A stretch of 64,000 bases of DNA, from positions 4,402,001 to 4,466,000 of the forward strand of contig NZ_OY726397.1 of the NCBI RefSeq assembly GCF_963378095.1, given 5' to 3'. The notes under the pieces were generated by a model. The model was given only the letters and a program-made list of their open reading frames with translations, was not told the origin of the DNA and ran no database searches. This document shows, in pieces, positions 34,564-43,341 of this stretch (within the stretch, counting starts at the first letter, position 1; each line of letters opens with the position of its first letter). This DNA is from Mycolicibacterium sp. MU0053. Lineage in GTDB: Bacteria > Actinomycetota > Actinomycetes > Mycobacteriales > Mycobacteriaceae. Both the position numbers and the translations under genes were made by a program.

Positions 34564-36023
34564 ACCTGTGGATCGGCGTGTTTCAGGCGACCTCCGTTCC
34601 GGCTTGCTGATCGCCGTCTGAGGGCGGTGTCGGTGGGGTGATTTCGGTGGGGCGTTCGAGCAGTTTGCCCTTGTGGAAGACCGCGCCGGCGCGGACCAGG
34701 GCGACCAGGTGTGGTGCGTTGACGGCACGCCAGCGGGCCGCGGCGGCGTCGATGAGCTTGTAGGCCATGGCCAGACCAGCCGCACGTGATCCCGGCCCCT
34801 TGGTGACCTTGGTTCTCAAACGTACTGTGGCAAAGGTGCTTTCGATCGGATTTGTCGTGCGTAGGTGGATCCAGTGCTCGGCGGGATAGTGGTAGAACTC
34901 CAGTAGGGTGTCCAGATCGTCGGTGATCTTGGCGACCGCCTTGGGGTACTTGGCCCCGAAGTCGACCGTGAAGGCCTTGACCGCGACCTGGGCCTTGTCG
35001 ATATCCTCGGCGTTGTAGATCTCCTTGAGCGCCGACAACGCCGACGCGTGCGCTGATTTCGGCAGGGCGGCAAGCACATTGGCTTGCTTATGAAACCAGC
35101 ACCGCTGTTCTTTGGTGGCCGGGAACACCTCGCGTACCGCTTTCCAGAAGCCGAGTGCGCCATCGCCGACGGCGAGCACGGGTGCGGTCATGCCGCGTCG
35201 TTTACAGTCGCGCAGCAGATCAGCCCACGACTCGGTCGATTCCCGGTAGCCGTCGGTGATCGCCACGAGCTCTTTGCGGCCGTCCGCGCGCACGCCGAGC
35301 ATCACCAGCAGACACAGCTTTTCCTGGTCCAGGCGGACCTTGAGGTGGATGCCGTCGACCCACAGGTAGACGTAATCGGTGCCCGACAGGTCCCGGGCGG
35401 CAAACGCGCGGGCCTCGTCCTGCCACTGGCTGGTCAGCCGGGTGATCGTGGTGGCCGAGAGCCCGGCACCCGAGCCCAGGAACTGCTCCAGAGCGGGGGT
35501 GAAGTCGCTGGTGGACAGCCCGTGCAGGTACAGCAGCGGCAGCACTTCGCTCATCTGCGGTGACTTGCGTGCCCAGGCCGGCAGGATCGCCGAGGAGAAC
35601 CGTTTCCGTTCACCGGTGTCGGGGTCGACGCGTTTGTCGTTGACTCGCGGTGCTTTCACCTCAACTGCCCCGGCTGCCGTCAGCACCTCGCGGGCCTGGT
35701 GATAGCCGTTGCGGACCACCAGCCGATGCCCCTTCTCATCGAGCTGATCGGCGAACTGGGCCACGTAGGCGGCGACCTCAGCCTTCAACGCGGCGGCCAG
35801 CATCTGACGGGCGCCGTCGCGGACGATCTCGTCCAACAACGACCGACCAGCACCGCCAGTGCTTTCGTTGGCCTCGATGGCATCGTGAACTACGGTGAGC
35901 ATGGGCGTACCTTCCCGAACCAGCGCGCCAACGCCGGCTCATGATCGGACCTTCGGATATTCAGATCATCCTCGGGAAGGTGCGCCCACTTTCACGCCCC
36001 CTCACCGAGGCTCATCCACAGGT
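34564..36023. mobile_element. IS256-family insertion sequence
   Basis: Ends are defined by the inverted repeat ACCTGTGGAT (34564-34573) and ATCCACAGGT (36014-36023), with weaker pairing inside. The 1460-base element holds one full transposase gene. The 8 bases outside each end (TTGTCAAT and TCTGATCA) are not duplicated, so the element has probably taken part in a deletion or recombination after insertion. Confidence 0.8.
34583..35902 (-). CDS. IS256-family (mutator) transposase
   Basis: The 439-residue protein has the Transposase_mut layout: GHRLVVRNGYHQAREVLT, LLPLLYLHGLSTSDFTPAL, catalytic Asp in YLWVDGIHLKVR, second Asp in LAVGDGALGFW, WFHKQANVL, and catalytic Glu in RTTNPIESTFATVR. All are present and the frame is uninterrupted, so it is likely active. 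The start is ATG 35902. Confidence 0.93.
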   Translation of the reverse strand: MLTVVHDAIEANESTGGAGRSLLDEIVRDGARQMLAAALKAEVAAYVAQFADQLDEKGHRLVVRNGYHQAREVLTAAGAVEVKAPRVNDKRVDPDTGERKRFSSAILPAWARKSPQMSEVLPLLYLHGLSTSDFTPALEQFLGSGAGLSATTITRLTSQWQDEARAFAARDLSGTDYVYLWVDGIHLKVRLDQEKLCLLVMLGVRADGRKELVAITDGYRESTESWADLLRDCKRRGMTAPVLAVGDGALGFWKAVREVFPATKEQRCWFHKQANVLAALPKSAHASALSALKEIYNAEDIDKAQVAVKAFTVDFGAKYPKAVAKITDDLDTLLEFYHYPAEHWIHLRTTNPIESTFATVRLRTKVTKGPGSRAAGLAMAYKLIDAAAARWRAVNAPHLVALVRAGAVFHKGKLLERPTEITPPTPPSDGDQQAGTEVA

Positions 36024-36330
36024 TCTGATCATTGCTCCAGGAATGCGAATGATTCCCACTAACGCCAGTAGTCCATGGGGACGAATGATCATCCGCTCAC
36101 ATGTGCCGAGTAGTTTCTCTGTGACAACGGGCACCGAACTCGGCGACGACAACGACATCGCACCCACCCCATGTCGATAAGGTCCGCGACCTCCGACGTC
36201 GACGTCATCAACTGGGACCTCACCCAAGCCACCAACTGGCGCAACGGCCTCCGCCGACTCGCCCACACCCTGGCCGAAGCCGGGGTCGCCGGCACCGGCA
36301 TCCTCGACACCGAAGCCGGTTCGTGGAACG
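36024..36330 (+). pseudogene. Remnant: tail of a fourth small membrane gene plus internally deleted large-partner gene
   Basis: Right of the IS, CAGGAATGCGAATGA (36038-36052) encodes QECE-stop, the end of the small membrane gene. Its stop overlaps ATG 36049, just as at 37063. The frame from 36049 resembles the start of the large gene (MIPTNASSP... versus MISRSRGS...) for about 30 codons, then stops at 36178-36180. From 36171 the other frame (MSIRSATSDVDVINWDLTQATNW) matches residues 612 onward of the large gene for about 50 codons. About 1.7 kb is missing between. Confidence 0.75.
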
Positions 36331-36480
36331 AACGGGCGCCTATAGCCTCGGCTCGCCTATCCGTCCGCCCATGTTTTCGGGTTCGGTAGCACAGCCTCTT
36401 TGCCCATCTGAAGCGGTCTGGAGGAGTGTTATAGCTCCCACGCTCACAGCTACCGGGTGGCCACACACGCATCAGCAACA

Positions 36481-36579
36481 ACTGAATAGCCAGCGCCAGA
36501 ATCGGCGTTACGATCACGGAATGTCGAACCCGCCGTATGGAGGCATGCCGCCCGCCGCAGCACCCTGGCCGCCGCAGGG
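36481..36579 (+). repeat. Direct repeat, copy 2 (identical to 33176-33274)
   Basis: The 99 bases are identical to 33176-33274, covering the leader, the TACGAT element (36509-36514) and the start of copy C. The distance of 3305 bases between the copies could allow recombination that removes the IS and the broken genes. Confidence 0.9.
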
Positions 36580-37066
36580 GTCGCCACCGGAACACGGACC
36601 CTCGAGGCTCCCGCTGATCCTGACTGCCGCGGTCGCGGTGATCGCAATAGTGGTGGCCATCGCGTCGTGGATCAGGCCTATGCCCGAACCCGAAGCGCGG
36701 GTATCGGAGCCGCAGTTCAGTGAGCAAGAGATCGCGGATGCGAAGAACGCGGTTTGCGAAACCCATACCAAGGCTTTTAGATCTGTACAAAACGTGGGCA
36801 TAAAGAATAGCCCGGACACCGCTTTGACATATGTACTAGGACTGGAGTCGCAGTTAGCGTTTCATGCTGCCGCCGACAAATCGTTAAACAATCTCCACGC
36901 GCATCCCGCCACGCCCACAGAACTTGCTACAGCCGTCGACCGACTGGCCTCATCGTTCCACGACATTGTATTAGCTCGACTAGCCGATGCGCCCGAAACG
37001 GAAATAGACGGCATCACATCAGAGATGGACACGGCGGAGGCGTTAGTTAAACAGGAATGTGAATGA
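36521..37066 (+). CDS. Small Pro-rich single-pass membrane protein, copy C
   Basis: The 181-residue paralogue of copy A has the same Pro-rich start and membrane helix (about 29-50), with a different outer domain (EPQFSEQEIADAKNAVCETHTKAF ... TAEALVKQECE). One Cys is near the membrane and one is four residues from the end of the outer helical domain, plausibly a disulfide. Its stop overlaps the large gene's ATG (ATGA), so the pair is translationally coupled. TACGAT lies six bases before the ATG and no RBS is seen, suggesting a leaderless message. Confidence 0.75.
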   Translation: MSNPPYGGMPPAAAPWPPQGSPPEHGPSRLPLILTAAVAVIAIVVAIASWIRPMPEPEARVSEPQFSEQEIADAKNAVCETHTKAFRSVQNVGIKNSPDTALTYVLGLESQLAFHAAADKSLNNLHAHPATPTELATAVDRLASSFHDIVLARLADAPETEIDGITSEMDTAEALVKQECE

Positions 37067-39234
37067 TCAGCAGAAGTAGAGGTTCCTTGGGCCAGGCGAT
37101 AATTGCACCGTATTTGCCGAGTGAGTCATCCATTACTTCGGCGACACACGCGGCCGGCAACCGCGGCAGCATCGAATCCTTATTTCAGGATTACGAAGGT
37201 CGACTTAGCGTTACCCGTTCAAACACGTTAACCGACCTAAGCGGCGCGACGGCCGATGCTCTTAGAAACGCCTTCCAGCGCGCCGAAGCAACTGCAAACT
37301 CTGTTTCACAAAAAAATGGTGTCAAAAAAGCTGCGCACACTTCAGCCGCCCAGGCCCTAAACGACCTGCGGTCGGAATTGTTGCAGATTGGTGCAGAGGC
37401 CGACAAAGAAATTAATAGCATCGTCCAGTCGAAGAGACCGTTACCTCAGAAGATCGCCGAGATTACAGCGGCTTTCGAGAAACATTCAGCATACGCCGCT
37501 CACAGGGCGAGTAGTCACGGCAGCACGATTTTCAATGCTATACGGGAGGTACTGACCGCTCAGGGTGACAATCGATCGCCAGAGGAATTTGCTACAGACA
37601 ATGGGATTGATATCACCCAAGCTGCACCCCACAGCCAGGATCAAGTTCGAGCACTGGTCGAACGTGCCATCAGAAATCCCTCGCCACAGGATCAGGGCTT
37701 CACTCGACCTTCCGACCTGAGTGCAAGCGGAATTACCGGTGCCGACCGCACTGCGTCTCTTAGCGACTCTCCAAGTTCGGCCCAAGAAAGCGGATCGCTT
37801 CCGGGATCAACAACCCCGCAGGTGATCCCAGACCAAGGGTATTCAGCTGCTTCAGCAAACGTAGCGCCCGGAACTACCCCCACAGCCATTCCCGCCCCGC
37901 CAACCCCCACCCCCACCGTCTCCACCCCAGCAATGGTCGACTCCGCCCTCCCCACCTCCGGCGTAAGCGCCCCATCCACGGCCGGAGCCCCGTCGTTCTC
38001 CGCCCCCACGACCACGTTGGGTCCGCAGCAATTGGCGGACAGTTTCACCCGTGGCATGGACATGGGGGCGCCGATGTCGCAAGGCACGGGGGCGCTGACC
38101 CAGAACGCCATGGATACCGCGTTTCGGCCCTCGACCGGCACCCCGGACTTCAGCATGCCGACGACCACACCAGCCGATTTCTCCGCCTCGACCACCCCCA
38201 GTTCGGGTTTCGCCACCGCAGAGGCAGCCCAGCACGCGGCCGGCTCCACCGGGTACGCCCCCACCAGCACCATGGCACCCGCCCCAACCATGTACGCGCC
38301 CGTGGCGCCGATGGCCACCATGGCCCCCGCCGCCCCCGTCATGTCCGCGGGCCCGCTGCCGGCCTACGGCGCCGACCTGCGCCCCGCTGTCGCAGCTCCC
38401 GTCGTCCCGTCCGCACCCCCCGCCCCCGCAACAGGAGCCCCGGCCTCCGCCCCGACCTCGGCCGCCGGCGCCAGTGCCTTCAACCAGCAAGCCGTGGTGC
38501 GCCAAGCTCCCACCGCGGCCCCGGCCGCAACCTCAGTCCCCCTCGGGATGACCGAAACCGCGACCGCCGCAGCTACTTCCGGTGCGGTCACCGGTGCATT
38601 GTCAGCCGAAGCCGCCGCCAAGACCCGCCTGCGCAACCTCGTCGAGGCCGTCGCCCGCCAAGAACCAAAACTGCGTTGGGCCATCGGACAACGCGACGAC
38701 GGCAGCACCGTCCTGGTCACCGACCTCGCCGCCGGCTGGATCCCCCCACACGTCGAAATCCCCACCGGCGTCGAGATTCTCGCCCCCGCACCACGGCGCC
38801 ACAACCTCGAAACCCTGCTCGCCGACACCACCCTCATCGAAACCTGGAAACCAGGCCAATACCTGCCCGACGACCACGACGTCGCCCCCACCGCCATGTC
38901 CATACGGGCCCGCGACCTCCCCGACGTCGACGACATCAACTGGGAACTCACCCAAGCCACCAACTGGCGCGACGGACTCCCCCGCCTCGCCCACACCCTG
39001 GCCAAAGCCGGCGTCGCCGGCACCGGCATCCTCGACACCGAAACCGAACTACTGCACCAACACCTAAGTGCCACAGCCGAAACCGTGCTCAAGGCGTACC
39101 CCGAGACGGACGCCAATGCCATTGGCAACTGGCAACTCCTGGCCGCCATCGACGCGTTGATCGCGCAACGGCCCACCACCTTGAACTACCACTTCGCCTG
39201 GTTCCAGGCGCTGCAGGAAGGGGGCCGCCCGTGA
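37063..39234 (+). CDS. Large Ala/Pro-rich protein (Rv2082-like; DUF5632/DUF5631-type C-terminus)
   Basis: The 723-residue protein has a helical N-terminal third (about 1-215), lower in GC and without signal peptide. A low-complexity Pro/Thr/Ala middle (about 230-500) and a conserved C-terminal region (about 520-723) follow, the latter with RLRNLVEAVARQEPKLRWAIG, TVLVTDLAAGWIPP and INWELTQATNWRDGLPRLAHTLA. Size and partner gene recall M. tuberculosis Rv2082 (721 aa) followed by Rv2083 (314 aa), proteins of unknown function sometimes grouped with type VII secretion-associated genes. This is from memory. It overlaps both neighbours by four bases. Confidence 0.65.
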   Translation: MISRSRGSLGQAIIAPYLPSESSITSATHAAGNRGSIESLFQDYEGRLSVTRSNTLTDLSGATADALRNAFQRAEATANSVSQKNGVKKAAHTSAAQALNDLRSELLQIGAEADKEINSIVQSKRPLPQKIAEITAAFEKHSAYAAHRASSHGSTIFNAIREVLTAQGDNRSPEEFATDNGIDITQAAPHSQDQVRALVERAIRNPSPQDQGFTRPSDLSASGITGADRTASLSDSPSSAQESGSLPGSTTPQVIPDQGYSAASANVAPGTTPTAIPAPPTPTPTVSTPAMVDSALPTSGVSAPSTAGAPSFSAPTTTLGPQQLADSFTRGMDMGAPMSQGTGALTQNAMDTAFRPSTGTPDFSMPTTTPADFSASTTPSSGFATAEAAQHAAGSTGYAPTSTMAPAPTMYAPVAPMATMAPAAPVMSAGPLPAYGADLRPAVAAPVVPSAPPAPATGAPASAPTSAAGASAFNQQAVVRQAPTAAPAATSVPLGMTETATAAATSGAVTGALSAEAAAKTRLRNLVEAVARQEPKLRWAIGQRDDGSTVLVTDLAAGWIPPHVEIPTGVEILAPAPRRHNLETLLADTTLIETWKPGQYLPDDHDVAPTAMSIRARDLPDVDDINWELTQATNWRDGLPRLAHTLAKAGVAGTGILDTETELLHQHLSATAETVLKAYPETDANAIGNWQLLAAIDALIAQRPTTLNYHFAWFQALQEGGRP

Positions 39235-40169
39235 CCGACGGCCACAACCAGATCGATTTCGACAGCGACGCCTACTTCGAGGCGTTGGGCGTTGAGCCGC
39301 CCCCAGGCATTCCGTCGGACATGATCGGGCCCGCCGCAGTCTGGACCGAGCAACTGCTGGTGGCCCTGCAAACCGCCGCCAACGCCGACGATCCGATGGA
39401 CATCGCCGCCGGTGAGGCAGCCTATGCCGAACGCCAGGCCCTGGCAGGGGAAGCGCTGACCAAGTTCCCCGAAAACGAGGCGCAGTCCCAGGCCCAGCTC
39501 CAAGAGGTCAGCAAGATGGCCGAGCAGATCCCGCAGATGGCCAGCGGGATCGCCGGCGGCATCGCGGGCGCCCTGGGCGGGGCGCTGAAACCGTTGACCG
39601 AACTGCCTCAGCAGCTCGCGCAGTCGATGCAGGGCCTCATGCAGCAAGGCATGGGTGCCATGGGCGGCGGCGAGGATCTGGGCGCCGAGGCGTTCGAGGC
39701 ATCTGCCTTGGGCGACGAGTTCGGCGGCGGCGCAGGCGGACTCGAAGCCGGCGGCGGTGGTGGTGGCGGCGGAGGCTTCGGCGGCACGGTGCCGATGTCG
39801 ACGCTGGGCCCGGCCGCGACCCCGTCCGGGGCAACGGCACCGACCTCAGGCCGAGCCGCCATGATGGCGGTCACCCCCTCGGTGCCCGCATCTGTCCCGA
39901 GCCACATGGGCGGCATGGGCGGCTACCCGATGATGCCGCCGGGCGCGATGGGCGGCGGGGCCGGCGGCGCCAAGGACGACAAGACCGCCACCAAGAAGGT
40001 CACCGTTCCCTCGGTGCGAAACGGCGCCCCGGTACAGGGACGGGTCTCGGCGCCACCCACCGGTCCGACGGTGTCCAAGCAGGTGGAAGGCAAGACGGTC
40101 GCGACGCGCCGCATCGTGCTGCCGAACGACAAGACCACCACCAAATCCGACGACGATCCCGGTCGCTGA
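39231..40169 (+). CDS. Gly/Met-rich partner protein (Rv2083-like)
   Basis: The 312-residue protein has an acidic N-terminal domain (IDFDSDAYFEALGVEPPPGI) and a helix rich in Gln/Met (SKMAEQIPQMASGIAGGIAGALGGAL, LPQQLAQSMQGLMQQGMGAM). A Gly run and a Lys/Thr-rich end (KKVTVPSVRNGAPVQGR) follow. GTG 39231 overlaps the large gene's stop. The amphipathic Gly-rich segment looks like those of EspB- or PPE-type secreted proteins, but no WXG or YxxxD motif is convincing. Probably acts with the two upstream gene products. Confidence 0.65.
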   Translation: MTDGHNQIDFDSDAYFEALGVEPPPGIPSDMIGPAAVWTEQLLVALQTAANADDPMDIAAGEAAYAERQALAGEALTKFPENEAQSQAQLQEVSKMAEQIPQMASGIAGGIAGALGGALKPLTELPQQLAQSMQGLMQQGMGAMGGGEDLGAEAFEASALGDEFGGGAGGLEAGGGGGGGGGFGGTVPMSTLGPAATPSGATAPTSGRAAMMAVTPSVPASVPSHMGGMGGYPMMPPGAMGGGAGGAKDDKTATKKVTVPSVRNGAPVQGRVSAPPTGPTVSKQVEGKTVATRRIVLPNDKTTTKSDDDPGR

Positions 40170-40193
40170 GCAAACTCCATTAGTCTGGGCGAG

Positions 40194-41681
40194 ATGAACC
40201 TGCCTTGGCGACGCACTCGCGGACTGCAACGGATCACCCAGGGACTGGGAACCCTGGACCGCGAGGTGTTCGACGCGATCGCCAATTCCCCTACGCCGCT
40301 GCTGGACACGGTGATGCCCCCGCTGACCCGCGCGGCCGATCATTCCAAGCTTTGGTTCGCGATCGCGGCCGCGCTGGTCGCCACCGGCCGGCCCACCGCC
40401 CAGCGCGGGGCGGCCCGCGGCCTCGCGACCCTGGGCGTCACGAGCCTGCTCACCAATCAGGTGGCGAAGCGGGTCTGGAAGAGGCCTCGTCCCAGCCGCA
40501 CTTCGGTCCCCCTGCCACGCCAGATCAAGCGCTTCCCCACGTCCAACTCGCTGCCGTCCGGGCATTCCGCCAGCGCTGCCGCTTTCTCGGTGGCCGTCGG
40601 CCTAGAGAACCCGCCGCTGGGGTTGGCGCTCGCGCTGCTGGCCGGCCTCGTCGGGCTGTCCCGGGTGGCCACCGGAGCCCACTACCCCGGCGACGTGGCC
40701 GCCGGTTTCGGACTCGGTGCCGCGATCGCCGTGATCGGCGGCAAGCTCATCCCGCCGATCGTCGAAGCCCAGTTGCCCAGCACCGAACCCCTCATGGTGG
40801 AGACCCCCGAACGTCCCGACGGTGCGGGTGTGATCCTGGTGGTCAACCCGGCCTCGGGCAGTGGCACGGGCGCCGAGGTCATCGATGAGGTGCGGGAAGC
40901 GTTGCCGCGCACCGAAATTATCGAACTCGAGGCCGACGACGACCCCGTCGAGGTGCTGAAATCCGCCGCCGAGCGGGCCGAGGTGCTCGCCGTCGCGGGC
41001 GGCGACGGCACGGTGGCCACCGCCGCAGGCATCGCGATGGACGCCAAACTGCCGCTGGCGGTGTTCCCGGCCGGAACCTTCAACCACTTCGCCAAGGACA
41101 TCGGCTGCCCCACCGTGGCCGACACCGTCGAGGCCATCCGCACCGGCACCGTGTCCTGCGTCGATCTGGTGTGCCTCAACGAGGCACACATGGTGATCAA
41201 CACCGCGAGCATCGGCGCGTACCCGATGTTCGTCCAGACCCGCGAGAAGCTGGAGAAGCGGATGGGCAAGCCGCTCGCCGGGGTCTACGCAATGCTGCAT
41301 ACACTGCGCCACGGCGAACCCGTGCAAATCAGCTACGACAACAAGACCCTGCAGACCTCGCTGTTCTTCCTCGGCAATTCGGTGTATCTGCCGTCGGGGT
41401 TCGCACCGTCGCGTCGCACCAGAATGGACGACGGGCTGATCGACGTCCGCATCTTGGAGACCGGCCGGCGGTGGTCGCGCATCCGGATCCTGACCGCGCT
41501 GGCCCTCGGGCGTCTCGAACGCAGCCCGCTCTATCACGAGATTCAGGCGCCGGAGTTCAGCTTCTCGGTGGCCGACGGCGCCACGCTGGTGGCGCGCGAC
41601 GGCGAAGTCGGCGACGCGTTCGACCGCGCCACGTTCACGTCGCTGTATCGAGTGCTGCCGGTTTTTCGTCCCATACCGTGA
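40194..41681 (+). CDS. Bifunctional PAP2 phosphatase / diacylglycerol kinase-family protein
   Basis: The 495-residue fusion has residues 1-190 with the PAP2 motifs KRVWKRPRPSR, PSGHSAS (about 122) and SRVATGAHYPGDV, and membrane helices. Residues about 210-495 are a DAGK/LCB5 catalytic domain with NPASGSGTGAEV and AGGDGTVATAA (about 268), then FPAGTFNHFAKDIG. A single protein could dephosphorylate and rephosphorylate lipids such as phosphatidate/diacylglycerol; the substrate is unknown. Its 3' end overlaps the convergent PAP2 gene by 47 bases. Confidence 0.85.
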   Translation: MNLPWRRTRGLQRITQGLGTLDREVFDAIANSPTPLLDTVMPPLTRAADHSKLWFAIAAALVATGRPTAQRGAARGLATLGVTSLLTNQVAKRVWKRPRPSRTSVPLPRQIKRFPTSNSLPSGHSASAAAFSVAVGLENPPLGLALALLAGLVGLSRVATGAHYPGDVAAGFGLGAAIAVIGGKLIPPIVEAQLPSTEPLMVETPERPDGAGVILVVNPASGSGTGAEVIDEVREALPRTEIIELEADDDPVEVLKSAAERAEVLAVAGGDGTVATAAGIAMDAKLPLAVFPAGTFNHFAKDIGCPTVADTVEAIRTGTVSCVDLVCLNEAHMVINTASIGAYPMFVQTREKLEKRMGKPLAGVYAMLHTLRHGEPVQISYDNKTLQTSLFFLGNSVYLPSGFAPSRRTRMDDGLIDVRILETGRRWSRIRILTALALGRLERSPLYHEIQAPEFSFSVADGATLVARDGEVGDAFDRATFTSLYRVLPVFRPIP

Positions 41682-42279
41682 GCAACGGCAGGCACAGCAC
41701 GAAGTAGAGGTAACCCAGCGCCCACCCGGCGAGCACATCCGTCGGGTGATGCACGTTGAGGACCACCCGCCCCCATCCGATCGCCACCACCAGCACGGCA
41801 CCGGCCAGCACCAGCGGTCGCCGCCACCGCAGGGCCACCGCCGGAACCAGCACCGTCAGTAACGCCAGGACGCTGACCAGCACACCCAAGGCGTGCCCGG
41901 ACGGAAACGACGTCGACCAGGCGTGCACCAGCGCGGTTTCCGGCCGGGGGCGGTCGGCGATGTACTTGGCGCCCTCGGTCAGCACGCCGCTGAGTTCGAT
42001 ACTGACGAACAGAAACAGCGCCGGCCCCCGTCGTCCCCGAAGCAACAGCCACCCGATCAGGAGCAAAGTCAGCGCCCGAAAGACGCCGGGGCTGAACACC
42101 GTGCAGAACACGTCCCAGGCCGTCACCCAGGCCGGGTGCGCCACGCCGACGGCGTGCATGGGATCAAGCAGCCACCAGTCGAACGTCGTCAACCACGACC
42201 AGTGCTGCGCGTAGCCGATCCACAACACCACATACAGCAGTGCGGCAGCCCCAGCCGTCACTGCGGTCCGCCGGGTCAC
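41635..42279 (-). CDS. PAP2-family membrane phosphatase (Rv0308-like)
   Basis: The 214-residue protein has about six membrane helices and the full PAP2 signature: KYIADRPRPETA, SFPSGHALG and GWGRVVLNVHHPTDVLAGW. It is likely a lipid-phosphate or polyprenyl-phosphate phosphatase acting on the outer face of the membrane. M. tuberculosis Rv0308 (238 aa) is the positional counterpart. Its last 47 bases overlap the convergent PAP2/kinase fusion. Confidence 0.85.
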   Translation of the reverse strand: MTRRTAVTAGAAALLYVVLWIGYAQHWSWLTTFDWWLLDPMHAVGVAHPAWVTAWDVFCTVFSPGVFRALTLLLIGWLLLRGRRGPALFLFVSIELSGVLTEGAKYIADRPRPETALVHAWSTSFPSGHALGVLVSVLALLTVLVPAVALRWRRPLVLAGAVLVVAIGWGRVVLNVHHPTDVLAGWALGYLYFVLCLPLLTVWDEKPAALDTAT

Positions 42280-42361
42280 TCCTCACTCGTACCACAACTC
42301 TCGTGCTGCCCACCCGGACACCAACCCTTACGATGCCCTTTGGCCTCTGGGAAGGACGGCA

Positions 42362-43300
42362 ATGACCTCACCGAAGTACATCGGCTACCTGGGCGGTGCA
42401 GCGGTAGCCGCGGGAGTGGGCGCCGCGATCGCCGTGGGCGGCGCGGCCGCCGCGTACGCCGACACCGCCGACACCAAATCCGACAGCAAGTCCGACGCCA
42501 CCTCGACCGAGGCCAAGGGCCCGAAGAAGGAACCGTCGACGCGCCTCGGAAAGACCGCCTCCAAGCTGGAGCAGCGGGTCACCACCGTCGCGCGGGAGGC
42601 CCGCGACGCCCGCGAGGCCCGAATCGAGCGGGTGTCCAAGTTCGACCCGGCCGACGCGGTCAAAGACCTCCAGAAACGATTCACCAAGGCCGCCAAGGCC
42701 GCCGACAAAGCCGACACCGACGTCGCTGAGGACGAAACCCAGCAGCCCACACGCCTGAACCTGGCGGCCAGGGCCGCGGAGACGGCCCGCGCCCTGAAGC
42801 CGGCGCCGGCACCGCTGGCGGCCGCGGCGCAGTCCGAGGACGTCCCCGCCGCCGCGTCGACCGACGACTTGTTCTCCAACCCATTCCGCGCCGACGACCC
42901 CGCTCCCAAACCGGTCGGGATGTTCGGCCCGTTCCTCGACATCCGCACCGCTGTCCTGGATGCCAGCCCCGATGCCCTCGAGCCGTTTGTGCGCGAGGGC
43001 TACGAAGCCGGGTACCGCGTGAGCCAGATGGTGCCGTGGGTGAACCTGCCCATCCCGCTGCTGCACATCGCCGCCGCGGCCGCGGATCCGGACCAGCGCA
43101 TCGCCCAGGTGGGGATCAACCAGCTGCTTTTGACGCTGCCCCCGGTCGGCATCGCCTATTACGGCTACGACCAGGCGGCCGACCTCATCAACATGGAGGT
43201 CGCGGCGGCCGCGCTGAAGGAAGACTTCTACCGCACAGTGTGGGACACGCTCGACCCGCTCGAATTGCTGCACGATCGGGGTAACGCCGGACTGCCCTGA
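42362..43300 (+). CDS. Exported protein of unknown function
   Basis: The 312-residue protein has a signal peptide (KYIGYLGGAAVAAGVGAAIAV, cleavage near AYA-DT at about residue 37). A Lys/Glu/Asp-rich charged region (about 38-130) that may be a coiled coil follows. The C-terminal domain (about 185-312) contains DIRTAVLDASPDALEPF, VSQMVPWVNLPIPLLHIAAAA and PPVGIAYYGYDQAADLIN. The last part resembles the hydrophobic C-terminal domain of other mycobacterial exported proteins. ATG 42362. No family is assigned. Confidence 0.65.
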   Translation: MTSPKYIGYLGGAAVAAGVGAAIAVGGAAAAYADTADTKSDSKSDATSTEAKGPKKEPSTRLGKTASKLEQRVTTVAREARDAREARIERVSKFDPADAVKDLQKRFTKAAKAADKADTDVAEDETQQPTRLNLAARAAETARALKPAPAPLAAAAQSEDVPAAASTDDLFSNPFRADDPAPKPVGMFGPFLDIRTAVLDASPDALEPFVREGYEAGYRVSQMVPWVNLPIPLLHIAAAAADPDQRIAQVGINQLLLTLPPVGIAYYGYDQAADLINMEVAAAALKEDFYRTVWDTLDPLELLHDRGNAGLP

Positions 43301-43341
43301 CCGGCGGCGAATCACGCTACAGATCAGCGGGTCTCGGCTTA

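Noticed and set aside
34556..36031. Target-site duplication around the IS256 element
   Set aside because: The 8 bases flanking the inverted repeats (TTGTCAAT and TCTGATCA) do not match in any short register tried.
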